This document shows, piece by piece, positions 33,315 through 41,314 of a stretch of DNA of 64,000 bases. Each line of letters begins with the position of its first letter. Within the stretch, counting starts at the first letter, position 1. A program made the position numbers and the translations under genes. Origin of the DNA: Martelella endophytica (lineage in GTDB: Bacteria > Pseudomonadota > Alphaproteobacteria > Rhizobiales > Rhizobiaceae); assembly GCF_000960975.1 (NCBI RefSeq), contig NZ_CP010803.1, positions 719,501 through 783,500 of the forward strand, in the 5' to 3' direction. Below the pieces are notes generated by a model that had not been told where the DNA came from, ran no database searches, and saw only the letters and a program-made list of their open reading frames with translations.

Positions 33315-34119
33315 CGGGGTCGGAGTCCCTGTCGAGGTATAGGGTGCAGGCGGAATGGGTGCGCAGAATGCTCGCCGGGCAGGCCGTTTCCACCGGGCCA
33401 TGGAGCGTTGCGCGCACGGCCTCGCGCTTGGCCGAGCCCGGCACCAGGCAGAACAGCCGGTCGGCGCGCATCAGCCGCGGCACTGTCAGCGTCAGCGCTT
33501 TCTGCGGCACCGAATCGAAATCCGGAAAGCAGCCGTCATTGACCTGCTGCATGCGGCAGACATCGTCAAGCACCACGGGCTTGACGTCGACCGGATCGTC
33601 GAAATCGGCAACCGGCGGGTCGTTGAAGGCGATATGCCCGTTTTCGCCGATGCCCAGCACGACGAAATCGATCGGCGCCTCGGCCATCTTTTCCGCGTAA
33701 CGCGCCGCAGCGCCCTCCGGATCATCGCCCGGATCGAGGCGATGGACCGCGGCGAACGGCACTCGGGAAAAGAGATGGGTATCGAGCCAGTTGGCGAAGC
33801 CCGACGGATGGTCGGCAGCAAGGCCGATATAGTCGTCCATATGGAAGGCGGTCACCCGCGACCAGTCGATCCCCGGCGCGGCCACGAGTTCGGCCAGAGC
33901 CTCGGCCTGGCTGGGCGCCGCGGCGAAAATCATCCGCACCGCGCCGCGATTGGCAATCCGCGCGCTGAGCGCAGCGGCGATATCCGCCGCCGCCGCCGCC
34001 GCCATGCTGGCGCGGTCCTCGAAGCTCTTGATCAGAAGCGTTCCGGTCTGGCGCAGCGACAAAGGCTCAAGGCCGGATTTTCTCTGGGGGCGTTCTGCGA
34101 TCGTCAAGTCGGTCTCCAC
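33307..34119 (-). CDS. nagB: Glucosamine-6-phosphate deaminase-like protein (NagB/6PGL fold)
   Basis: A 270-residue NagB-family enzyme, which converts glucosamine-6-phosphate to fructose-6-phosphate and ammonia. The general base lies in FHMDDYIGL (Asp96) and the ring-opening histidine in GIGENGHIAFNDP (His162). It has an N-terminal extension of about 25 residues compared with E. coli NagB. The start is GTG at 34119, with GAGG about 12 bases upstream. First gene of the catabolic operon, directly behind the palindromic operator at 34187-34204. The epimer specificity is not certain. Confidence 0.82.
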   Translation of the reverse strand: METDLTIAERPQRKSGLEPLSLRQTGTLLIKSFEDRASMAAAAAADIAAALSARIANRGAVRMIFAAAPSQAEALAELVAAPGIDWSRVTAFHMDDYIGLAADHPSGFANWLDTHLFSRVPFAAVHRLDPGDDPEGAAARYAEKMAEAPIDFVVLGIGENGHIAFNDPPVADFDDPVDVKPVVLDDVCRMQQVNDGCFPDFDSVPQKALTLTVPRLMRADRLFCLVPGSAKREAVRATLHGPVETACPASILRTHSACTLYLDRDSDPDA

Positions 34120-34186
34120 AACGGCAAGCAGCCTCTTGGATGGCGCTTTAAAGCCGGTTCAGGCATCAATCTTGTTGGCAACATTC

Positions 34187-34204
34187 CATGCAACCGGTTG
34201 CATG
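34187..34204. promoter_or_regulatory. Perfect LacI-family operator between nagB-like operon and lacI
   Basis: CATGCAACCGGTTGCATG is a perfect 18-base palindrome with central CCGG, in the 169-base divergent gap between the nagB-like gene (minus) and the lacI gene (plus). A copy with one changed base precedes the sugar-binding-protein gene. It can control both divergent promoters, including autoregulation. Confidence 0.8.
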
Positions 34205-34288
34205 TCAAGCAAGCGAGTAGCCGAAACCCTTGCAAATATTCTACAAGGACAGTTCAGGGATCGTTCACCGCCAGAAAGCCGCACCGCC

Positions 34289-35284
34289 ATGATCAAGCGC
34301 GACAAGGGTGTCACCATCAGCCAGGTTGCCGCTGAAGCCGGCGTGGCGCGCTCCAGCGTGTCGCGCGCCTTCCGCCATCCCGACATGCTTCTGCCGGAAA
34401 CCGTCGAACGCATCATGAAGGCGGCCGAAGCGCTCGGCTATGTGCCGAACCATACGGCCCGGGCGCTTTCCACCGGCCGGCACGGCAATATCGCACTGGT
34501 GGTGCCGGATATCGCCAACCCGTTCTTTCCGCCGCTGATCGCCGCAACCCAGCTTGAGGCGGACCGTTCCGATTTCTGCGTCTTTCTCGGCAACACGGAA
34601 GAAAAGCCGGCACAGGAAGACAAGCTGCTCGGCCGCTTTGCCGGCCAGGTCGAAGGCCTGGTGCTCGCCTCGCCGCGGCTTTCCGACGAGCGCATCCGCG
34701 CCCACGCCGCGCAAAGGCCGCTGGTGCTGATCAACCGCGACATCAAGGGCATCCCGCGCGTGCTCATCGATTCCGGCTCCGGCGTGCAGCAGGCGGCGGA
34801 ACATCTGGCCGCGCTTGGCCACCGCAAGATCGTTTATGTCAACGGCCCGCATACATCCTGGTCGAACCGCGAGCGGCGTGCAGCGCTCAGAAGCGCTGCA
34901 CGCAAGCTCGGCCTCGAAATCGTGGCGCTGCCGCCGATCGTGCCGACCTACCAGTCCGGGCACCGCACCGTCGACGCCATTCTCGAGACCGGTGCGAGTG
35001 CCGCGATCGCCTTTGACGACATCACCGCCCAGGGCATCCTGGCGGGGCTTGCCGAATATAATGTCGCGGTGCCTGGACGGTTCAGCCTGATCGGCTGCGA
35101 CGACGTGCTCGGCGCGGTCACCTATCCGGCGCTCACCTCGGTCTCGAACCGATCGGCAGAAGCCGGGCGCCTCGCCGTCACCTTGCTGATGGAAGCCCTG
35201 CAATCCGGCTCGATCCGCGAGGCGCGTTACGTTCTCGAAACCCACCTCGTCATCCGCAACACCACCGGCCCTGCCCCGAACTGA
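34289..35284 (+). CDS. LacI-family transcriptional repressor
   Basis: A 331-residue LacI/GalR protein. The helix-turn-helix and hinge are at residues 8-60 (VTISQVAAEAGVARSSVSRAFRHPDMLLPETVERIMKAAEALGYVPNHTARALSTGR), followed by a periplasmic-binding-like effector domain (IALVVPDIANPFFPPLI, VLIDSGSGVQQAAEHLAALGHRKIVYVNGP, AIAFDDITAQGIL). ATG 34289 is chosen because the helix-turn-helix begins right after it; the ribosome site is weak. It is divergent from the amino-sugar operon and surely reads the CATGCAACCGGTTGCATG-type sites; the inducer is probably a pathway sugar phosphate or free amino sugar. Confidence 0.9.
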   Translation: MIKRDKGVTISQVAAEAGVARSSVSRAFRHPDMLLPETVERIMKAAEALGYVPNHTARALSTGRHGNIALVVPDIANPFFPPLIAATQLEADRSDFCVFLGNTEEKPAQEDKLLGRFAGQVEGLVLASPRLSDERIRAHAAQRPLVLINRDIKGIPRVLIDSGSGVQQAAEHLAALGHRKIVYVNGPHTSWSNRERRAALRSAARKLGLEIVALPPIVPTYQSGHRTVDAILETGASAAIAFDDITAQGILAGLAEYNVAVPGRFSLIGCDDVLGAVTYPALTSVSNRSAEAGRLAVTLLMEALQSGSIREARYVLETHLVIRNTTGPAPN

Positions 35285-35433
35285 CGACCGCTTTGCGCGT
35301 TGTCAGCCAATAGGCCTGCTCGCGCAGCGGCAAGAGGCCCGCTGCAGCCGATGGCAGCAGATCCGCGCGGTCTGCGGACGTCGGCCGGGTCGGATCGATG
35401 GCCGTCAACTCAACAGCCCGGCCGCCCGCGGGT

Positions 35434-36678
35434 TCATGCCACGGCGAGGATTTCGTCCAGCGCCGCGGTCAGGCGGTCGATCTCGGCGGTGGTGTTGTAA
35501 TGCACCATCGAGACGCGCAGCATTCCGCCGTTGTCGGTCAGATCGAGATACTCCGCCAGCCGCCGCGAATGAAAGTCGCCGTGGCGGATGGCAATGTTGT
35601 GCCTGTCGACGGCGCGGCAGATTGCATCGGCATCGCGGCCATCGAAGCGAAAGGCGATGGTCGGTACGCGCACGCTGCCGCTTGCCGTCGAGGCCCCGAT
35701 GATCCGGCAGTCATTGCGGGCGCGCAGATATGAGAGCAGGCGCTCCGAAAGCGCTTCCTCCTGCGCGGTGATCGCGGCATAGGCGGCCTCGATCCTGGCG
35801 CGCACCGAACCGCTCTCACCCGCCTTTTCGCCAAGCGCCGCCAGATAATCGACGATGCCGCAGGTGGCATAGGCGAGTTCGTAGTTCGGATTGCCCGGCT
35901 CCAGCTTGCCCGGAATTTTATCCTTGCCGTAGAAGTAGTGATAGAGCGTGTCGAGTTCGGCCAGAAGGTCGTACTTCCCATACATCAGCGCATAATGCGG
36001 CCCGAAGACCTTGTAGAGGCTGAATACATAGAAGTCGGCATCGAAGGCCTGGACGTCGACGGCGCGGTGGGGCGCATAGGCAACCGCATCGACACAGATC
36101 AGCGCGCCGCGCGCGTGGACGAAGTCGGCGATGGCACGGACATCGTTGATCGAACCCAGGATATTGGAGACATGGGTGACGCAGACGAGCCGGGTGCGGT
36201 CGCTCATCAGCGGCGCGAGATCCTCCGTCCTAAGGCTCATCGTTTCCCGGTCGAGCGGCCAGAACTTGACGATGACGCCGATGTCCTTCAGCCGGTCCCA
36301 CGGGCCGATGTTGGATTCATGGTCGCTCACCGTAACGACGATCTCGTCGCCGGGCCGGAACTGGCTCTGCATGGCCCGCGCCAGGTTCTGCAGGAGAACC
36401 GTGGTCGACGGCCCGAAGACGATCTCCTCCGGCCGCGCCGCATTGACGAGATGCATGGCGGCCGTGCGGGCCTCGGCGAGAGCGGCGGCGGCAGACTGCG
36501 AGACTGCATAGGAGCCGCCGATCTGGACGTTCTTCTCGAACAGGAAGCCGTTGATGCGCTCGACGGAGCCCTTCAGGATCTGCGATCCGCCGGCATTGTC
36601 GAAAAATGCCCAGTCCTGCTTGAGGCCAGGAAACTGGCTGCGCACGAAGTCGATGTCGAGAGAAGGCGATCCGGTCAC
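35434..36678 (-). CDS. Cysteine-desulfurase-like class V aminotransferase
   Basis: A 414-residue PLP enzyme of the class V aminotransferase fold, in the cysteine-desulfurase-like group. The PLP lysine is in YVFSLYKVFGPHYALMYG, the phosphate/base-stacking region in ATLHxE-like VTVSDHESNIGPW, and the aspartate in GALICVDAVAYAPH. The start is GTG at 36678 with GAGG eight bases upstream, although the frame is open further. It ends the amino-acid ABC operon, 25 bases after the ATPase gene, so it probably acts on the imported amino acid. An active-site cysteine loop is not obvious; a lyase or other beta-elimination role is possible. The 149 bases downstream to lacI hold nothing I recognise. Confidence 0.75.
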   Translation of the reverse strand: MTGSPSLDIDFVRSQFPGLKQDWAFFDNAGGSQILKGSVERINGFLFEKNVQIGGSYAVSQSAAAALAEARTAAMHLVNAARPEEIVFGPSTTVLLQNLARAMQSQFRPGDEIVVTVSDHESNIGPWDRLKDIGVIVKFWPLDRETMSLRTEDLAPLMSDRTRLVCVTHVSNILGSINDVRAIADFVHARGALICVDAVAYAPHRAVDVQAFDADFYVFSLYKVFGPHYALMYGKYDLLAELDTLYHYFYGKDKIPGKLEPGNPNYELAYATCGIVDYLAALGEKAGESGSVRARIEAAYAAITAQEEALSERLLSYLRARNDCRIIGASTASGSVRVPTIAFRFDGRDADAICRAVDRHNIAIRHGDFHSRRLAEYLDLTDNGGMLRVSMVHYNTTAEIDRLTAALDEILAVA

Positions 36679-36703
36679 GGGTGTTACCTCTTTTGTTTGT
36701 TGT

Positions 36704-37447
36704 TCAATGATTGAGAACCGCGCGCAGGAAATCGCGCGTGCGCTGTTCGCGGGGACTGTCGAAGATGTCCGGCGGCGTGCCAGCCTCGACGATCCGCCCG
36801 CCATCCATGAAGATGACGCGGTCGGCGACCTGCCGGGCAAAGCCCATTTCGTGGGTCACGACGACCATGGTGACACCGGTCTTTGCCAGATCGCGCATCA
36901 CATCGAGCACCTCGCCGACCATTTCCGGATCAAGCGCCGAAGTCGGCTCGTCGAACAGCATGACCCGCGGTTCCATGGCAAGGGCGCGGGCGATCGCCAC
37001 GCGCTGCTGCTGACCGCCGGAAAGCTGGCCGGGATATTTTTCCGCCTGCTCTGCAATCCCCACCCGCTCGAGCAGCTTCAGCGCCTGCACCCGTGCATGG
37101 TCGGATGGTGTGCGCCTGACGCGCATCGGCGCGAGCATCACGTTCTTCACCACGGTCATGTGCGGAAACAGGTTGAAGTTCTGGAACACCATCCCGACCT
37201 CGGCCCGCACCTGGGCGAGCGACGGACCACGCTCGACGGGCAAGCCATCGATCTCGATGACGCTGTCCTTCGAAAAATCCTCAAGCCGGTTGATGCAGCG
37301 AATCAGCGTCGATTTGCCGGAGCCGGACGGGCCGACGACGCAGACGACCTCGCCCTCGGCAATATCCAGGTCGATGCCATGGAGCACCGTGAAGTCGCCG
37401 TAAGCCTTGACCAGGCCGCGAACGGAAACAAGCGTGCGGGACGCCAT
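36704..37447 (-). CDS. Polar amino-acid ABC transporter ATP-binding protein (GlnQ/HisP family)
   Basis: A 247-residue ABC ATPase. Walker [10 protein letters not shown], signature [19 protein letters not shown], Walker [15 protein letters not shown] and the family-typical [22 protein letters not shown]. The start at 37447 touches the permease stop. It drives uptake through the permease just upstream. Confidence 0.92.
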   Translation of the reverse strand: MASRTLVSVRGLVKAYGDFTVLHGIDLDIAEGEVVCVVGPSGSGKSTLIRCINRLEDFSKDSVIEIDGLPVERGPSLAQVRAEVGMVFQNFNLFPHMTVVKNVMLAPMRVRRTPSDHARVQALKLLERVGIAEQAEKYPGQLSGGQQQRVAIARALAMEPRVMLFDEPTSALDPEMVGEVLDVMRDLAKTGVTMVVVTHEMGFARQVADRVIFMDGGRIVEAGTPPDIFDSPREQRTRDFLRAVLNH

Positions 37448-38118
37448 CAGCGCCTCCCTCTGCTGAAGCGTGTCTCAAGCCGCGAAACCACCGCGACCAT
37501 GGGCCAGAGCAGCACGATATAGATCAGCGCGGCACCGATCAGCGGTGTCGGGTTGGCGGCAAGGGCCTGCGCCTGGGTTGCCTGCTTCAGCAGGTCCGGC
37601 ATGGCCACGACGGAGGCGAGCGCCGTGTCCTTCAGAACATTGATGCAATTGTTGGTCAATGGCGGGATGACAATCCGGATTGCCTGCGGCAGCACGACAT
37701 CGACCATGGTGTTGCGCTCGGAAAGCCCGAGTGCAGCCGAGGCCTCGAACTGTCCGCGCGGGATCGCCTCGATGCCGGCGCGAAAGATTTCCGCCGTATA
37801 GGCGGCAGAGACCAGCGAAAGGGCGGTGACGGCGGACAGGAAGGCGGAAAGCCGGATGCCGACAAACGGCAGGGCGTAGTAGACGACGATGAGTAGCACC
37901 AGCAGCGGTATCGAGCGGAAGATGTCGATATAGCCACGGATGCAGAATGCGATGAACTGCGGCGCATAGAGGCGGGTGACGGCAAGGAGAAGGCCGCCGG
38001 CAAGGCCCGCAAGGATGCTGACGATCCCGATTTCGAGCGTCACCAGCAGGCCGCGCAGCAATTGCGGCAGGCTGTCGAGAAACACCCCGACATTCAGGAA
38101 GGTATTGATCAGGTCCAT
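37447..38118 (-). CDS. Polar amino-acid ABC transporter permease (HisM/GlnP family)
   Basis: A 223-residue permease with five or so membrane segments. The motif [47 protein letters not shown] is the conserved coupling loop of the polar amino-acid family. Only one permease gene is present, so it likely forms a homodimer. It overlaps the ATPase gene by one base and follows the binding-protein gene after a 71-base gap with a stem-loop. Confidence 0.92.
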   Translation of the reverse strand: MDLINTFLNVGVFLDSLPQLLRGLLVTLEIGIVSILAGLAGGLLLAVTRLYAPQFIAFCIRGYIDIFRSIPLLVLLIVVYYALPFVGIRLSAFLSAVTALSLVSAAYTAEIFRAGIEAIPRGQFEASAALGLSERNTMVDVVLPQAIRIVIPPLTNNCINVLKDTALASVVAMPDLLKQATQAQALAANPTPLIGAALIYIVLLWPMVAVVSRLETRFSRGRR

Positions 38119-38136
38119 GGAAGCTCCGGGGCGGGA

Positions 38137-38159
38137 CCGGTCGCAGCGCTTGCGACCGG
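38137..38159 (-). repeat. Stem-loop behind the amino-acid-binding-protein gene
   Basis: CCGGTCGCA at 38137-38145 and TGCGACCGG at 38151-38159 form a perfect 9-bp stem with a GCGCT loop, between the binding-protein stop and the permease start. No U-run follows on the minus strand, so an mRNA-protecting or attenuating role is more likely than termination. Confidence 0.55.
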
Positions 38160-38189
38160 CCTGAATGCGGATGGATCGCGGATGCGGCG

Positions 38190-38978
38190 TTACTTGGCCG
38201 CCGGCATATCCAGGACTTCAATGGTCGAGGTGCCGGCCTCCGGCTCCATGCCGAACCAGTTCTCGTAGATTTCGGCGAGCGTGCCGTCTTCCTTCATCGC
38301 GGTGATCACGCCGTTGACGTCGGCAGCAAGCGGCGCGTCCTTGGCGAACATGATCGAGTATTTTTCGCCGGTCGGGATGCGTTCGACGACCTTCAGCTCC
38401 GGCTTGTCCTTCACGTAGTAAAGCACGGCCGGGATATCCGAGATGTAGCCGTCGATGCGGCCGGCCGCGAGATCGAGCATGGCCGGCGAAAGCCCTTCAT
38501 AACGGCGAATATCGGAGAAGCCGTACTCGTCCTTGTGTCCTTCCGACCACATGTCACCGGTCGATCCGGTGTCGACACCGACGACCTTGCCATCCATGTC
38601 ACCAAGCCCGGAAATGCCCGAAGATGTCGTCGCCGACAGCGACTGGTCACTATCGTAATAGGGCTGGGCGAAGGACACGGATTCGAGACGCTTCTCGGTA
38701 ATCGTGATCGACGAGACCGCCATATCGATGCGGCCCGACTGCACGGCCGGGAACAGGCCGTTGAACGGCGTGTTGACGAATTCGACCGTTTTGTCGAGGC
38801 GGTCCGCAATCTCGTTGACCAGATCGACCTCGAAGCCGACGGTCGTGCCGCTGGCGTCCTCGAATTCCCACGGCACGTTGCCGATATTGGCGCCGACGGT
38901 CCAGTCGGCGGCTTGCGCGCCGGCAGCGGCAAGCGCCGCCACGGCGGACAGAAGCGTGAGTTTCAGTGCGTATTTCAT
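38190..38978 (-). CDS. Polar amino-acid ABC transporter solute-binding protein (family 3)
   Basis: A 262-residue periplasmic protein. The signal peptide is MKYALKLTLLSAVAALAAAG to about residue 23 (AQA/ADW). The mature protein has the family 3 pattern (FEDASGTTVGFEVDLVNEIADRL, NTPFNGLFPAVQSGRIDMAVSSITITEKR, then VVGVDTGSTGDMW). The frame is open far upstream, but ATG 38978 gives the signal peptide and has AAGGGG six bases ahead. The usual arginine that binds the amino-acid carboxylate is not obvious in the ITITEKRLESVSF segment beyond that shared pattern, so the ligand is unknown. Confidence 0.9.
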   Translation of the reverse strand: MKYALKLTLLSAVAALAAAGAQAADWTVGANIGNVPWEFEDASGTTVGFEVDLVNEIADRLDKTVEFVNTPFNGLFPAVQSGRIDMAVSSITITEKRLESVSFAQPYYDSDQSLSATTSSGISGLGDMDGKVVGVDTGSTGDMWSEGHKDEYGFSDIRRYEGLSPAMLDLAAGRIDGYISDIPAVLYYVKDKPELKVVERIPTGEKYSIMFAKDAPLAADVNGVITAMKEDGTLAEIYENWFGMEPEAGTSTIEVLDMPAAK

Positions 38979-39033
38979 GTGCTTTCCCCTTGTGTTTATT
39001 CGATAACTCCGTCTAGACTGGCTTAACTGGATA

Positions 39034-39050
39034 AACCGGTCTGACCAGTT
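39034..39050. promoter_or_regulatory. FadR-type GntR operator in the divergent promoter
   Basis: AACCGGTCTGACCAGTT, a 17-base palindrome with one mismatch around a central T/A. It fits the FadR-subfamily pattern AACTGGTCnGACCnGTT. A further half-site TAACTGG lies at 39024-39030. It is 56 bases from the binding-protein start and 88 bases from the regulator start, so it can control both directions. Confidence 0.7.
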
Positions 39051-39137
39051 AGGCCAATCATGCATGGCTTTTTCCGCTTTGCAAGACGGGCCGCGAAAAA
39101 ATAGACTGAGGAAACGCAGACCAAGCCCGGGGACCGA

Positions 39138-39827
39138 ATGCTCAACAAGACACTTTTGCCGCAATCGGTCGCACGCCAGCTCCAGGGCATGATACAGTCC
39201 GGGCAGCTGGCGGACGGTGAGAAAATCCCCTCCCAGCGCGCGCTCTCGCAGAAATTCGGCATCAGCCGCCCCTCCCTGCGCGAGGCGCTGCTGACGCTCG
39301 AAACGCTGGGGCTGGTGAAGACCGAACCCGGCCGCGGCACCTTCGTCACCCGCAACCGCCAGCAGAACGCGGGCGAGGCCGAAGCATGGCGTTATGCCGA
39401 CAGCTATTCCGTGTTCGACGTGTTCCAGACCCGGATCATGCTCGAAGGCGAAATCGCGCGCCTTTCCGCCGGCCGGCTGACCCACCATCAGCTTGATCTG
39501 ATGGAGCAGGCGACTGCGACCATGGAGGAGAGCTGGGAGCGGCAGGACCTGATCGCCAATGTCGAGGCCGATCTGGAGTTTCACGGCACCATCGTTTCGG
39601 CCTGCGCTAACGCCATGTTGCGGAGCCTCTACGCGGATGTCCGGGACAAGCTGACCGAGACCCAGCGCCAGCCGATCCCGCGCACCGACCCGGAACGCAT
39701 GAAGGCGTCCGTCGGCGAGCACCGCATCATCATCGCGGCTCTGCGCGCGGGCGATGGCGAGGCCGCCGGCAATGAGATGCAGCAACACATCCGAAACACG
39801 GCGCAATGCGCCGGCCTTCGTCCCTGA
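39138..39827 (+). CDS. FadR-subfamily GntR transcriptional regulator
   Basis: A 229-residue regulator. The winged helix is at residues 8-75 (PQSVARQLQGMIQSGQLADGEKIPSQRALSQKFGISRPSLREALLTLETLGLVKTEPGRGTFV). The FCD domain keeps polar/metal positions in DLEFHGTIVSACAN, EHRIIIAALRAGD and MQQHIRN. Divergent from the amino-acid ABC operon, with a FadR-like palindrome in between. The effector is probably the transported amino acid or a product. It ends 23 bases before a DUF3830 gene. Confidence 0.87.
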   Translation: MLNKTLLPQSVARQLQGMIQSGQLADGEKIPSQRALSQKFGISRPSLREALLTLETLGLVKTEPGRGTFVTRNRQQNAGEAEAWRYADSYSVFDVFQTRIMLEGEIARLSAGRLTHHQLDLMEQATATMEESWERQDLIANVEADLEFHGTIVSACANAMLRSLYADVRDKLTETQRQPIPRTDPERMKASVGEHRIIIAALRAGDGEAAGNEMQQHIRNTAQCAGLRP

Positions 39828-39850
39828 TCCACCGAGACCCCGGACACATC

Positions 39851-40264
39851 ATGAAACTGAAAATCACCGCCGGCCCCTTCGTTTTCGATGCTGTGCTGGA
39901 AACCGAAAGCGCCCCCGAAACATGCCGGTCCTTTGCCGCTCACCTGCCCTTCAAGAGCCAGGTCGTGCATGTGCGATGGTCGGGCGAAGGCGTCTGGATA
40001 CCGCTCGGAACCAAGGATTTCGGCGTCGGTTACGAAAACCACACGAGCTATCCAGCGCCCGGGCAGATCGTTCTCTATCCCGGCGGCATCAGCGAGACGG
40101 AAATCCTGCTGGCCTATGGCGGCGTTCATTTTGCCTCGAAGATGGGGCAGCTTGCCGGCAACCACTTCATCACCATCACTTCCAATCTCGACAAACTGGC
40201 CGAACTCGGCAAGATGACCCTGTGGGAGGGGGCACAGGACATCGTATTCGAAAGGGCCGGGTGA
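39851..40264 (+). CDS. DUF3830 cyclophilin-like protein
   Basis: A 137-residue protein of the DUF3830 family, which has a cyclophilin-like barrel (KLKITAGPFVFDAVLETESAPETCRSFAAHLPF at the start resembles the prolyl-isomerase entry strand). No function is established that I know of. It follows the FadR-type regulator by 23 bases and would be transcribed with it, so it is probably part of the same catabolic unit as the amino-acid transporter and the PLP enzyme. The start at 39851 begins the conserved region; the ribosome site is weak. Confidence 0.72.
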   Translation: MKLKITAGPFVFDAVLETESAPETCRSFAAHLPFKSQVVHVRWSGEGVWIPLGTKDFGVGYENHTSYPAPGQIVLYPGGISETEILLAYGGVHFASKMGQLAGNHFITITSNLDKLAELGKMTLWEGAQDIVFERAG

Positions 40265-40294
40265 GGAGACCGGCCTAAAGGAAGCGACCGGACA

Positions 40295-41197
40295 TTGAAC
40301 CTCAGGCAGCTCGAAATCTTTCACGCGGTGATGGCAAGCGGCACGACCGTGGGCGCGGCAGAAGCGCTCGGCATGTCGCAGCCGGCGGTCAGCAACGCGA
40401 TCCGGCATCTCGAAAGCGTTGTCGGCTTCGCCCTGTTCGAGCGGATCAGCAACCGGCTGGTGGCGACGGAGGAAGCAAAGCTGCTTTATGCCCGCGCCGA
40501 ACCGATCTTCCAGCTGCAGCAGACGGTCAACCAGAGCGCGGCCGACATCAAGGCCGGCCATATTGGCCGCATCCGCGTGGTCGCGACGTCGGAAGTGACG
40601 GAATCGCTGGTACCGATGGCAATGCGCGAATTCCTGGAGCGTTTCCCGGAGGTCTTCGTGGTGCTCGACACCAAGCCGCTGCACAATGTGCTGGAAGCGG
40701 TCGAGGCGGGCATTGCCGATGTCGGCTTCGCCATCGACCCCGGCGAACGGCACTCGCTCATCCTGCAGCCGATCGACGAGTTGCGCACCGTCTGCGTCTG
40801 CGCCGCAGACAGTCCGCTTTCAAGCCTGCCCTTCGTCACGCCGCAGGATCTCGCACGTGAGCGGCTGATCTGCCCGCTTTCGGGCACGCGGATCGCCATG
40901 CTCCTGGAAGAGGCGTTTCGCAAATCCGCCATTCCCTACGAGCCGAAGGTCGAGGTTCGTTTCCTCAACGCCGCTGCGCGGATCGTACAGGAGGGTTGGG
41001 GCGCGGCCCTGCTTGACGAGGTCACCGCTACATCGGGCCATTATTCGGACCTGACAGTCTTGCCGTTCGAGCCGCGCATTCCGCGCCCGCTGACTGCTAT
41101 CCTGCCGCGCAATCACGCCGTATCGCGGCATTCCCGCGAATTCGTCAAGATTTTCACGCTGACCACCGGGACCCGGATCGCGGAAATCCGCAGCTAG
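40295..41197 (+). CDS. LysR-family transcriptional regulator
   Basis: A 300-residue LysR protein beginning MNLRQLEIFHAVMASGTTVGAAEALGMSQPAVSNAIRHLESVVGFALFERISNRL, the standard helix-turn-helix, then an effector domain. It starts with TTG at 40295; AAGGA lies about 12 bases upstream, a long spacing. The DUF3830 gene lies 30 bases before it. Its target is unclear: the HpcH/HpaI aldolase and TRAP genes next to it are candidates. Confidence 0.85.
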   Translation: MNLRQLEIFHAVMASGTTVGAAEALGMSQPAVSNAIRHLESVVGFALFERISNRLVATEEAKLLYARAEPIFQLQQTVNQSAADIKAGHIGRIRVVATSEVTESLVPMAMREFLERFPEVFVVLDTKPLHNVLEAVEAGIADVGFAIDPGERHSLILQPIDELRTVCVCAADSPLSSLPFVTPQDLARERLICPLSGTRIAMLLEEAFRKSAIPYEPKVEVRFLNAAARIVQEGWGAALLDEVTATSGHYSDLTVLPFEPRIPRPLTAILPRNHAVSRHSREFVKIFTLTTGTRIAEIRS

Positions 41198-41234
41198 AGC
41201 GCCATGCATCCATTCGGATGCACAAAGGACGCTC
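41197..41234. repeat. Nested palindrome at the end of the LysR gene
   Basis: GAGCG (41197-41201) and TGCATCC (41205-41211) pair with GGATGCA (41216-41222) and CGCTC (41230-41234), giving a two-step stem with a four-base loop. It lies between convergent genes and may act as a two-way transcription end. The following 80 bases (to the aldolase stop at 41315) contain a looser repeat (TACGCAT...ATGCGT around an ATCGA...TCGAT pair) and end in AGAGCGCTC, as in mosaic intergenic repeats of rhizobia. Confidence 0.5.
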
Positions 41235-41314
41235 CAACCTATTGAACCTACGCATCGACCGGAGCGGAGCGAGGATCGATAAGATTATGCGTCTAAAACA
41301 AATGAATAGAGCGC

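Noticed and set aside
35285-35433. Terminator or small RNA between lacI and the desulfurase-like gene
   Set aside because: Several GC-rich partial repeats exist but no stem with a U-run and no promoter, so nothing can be supported.
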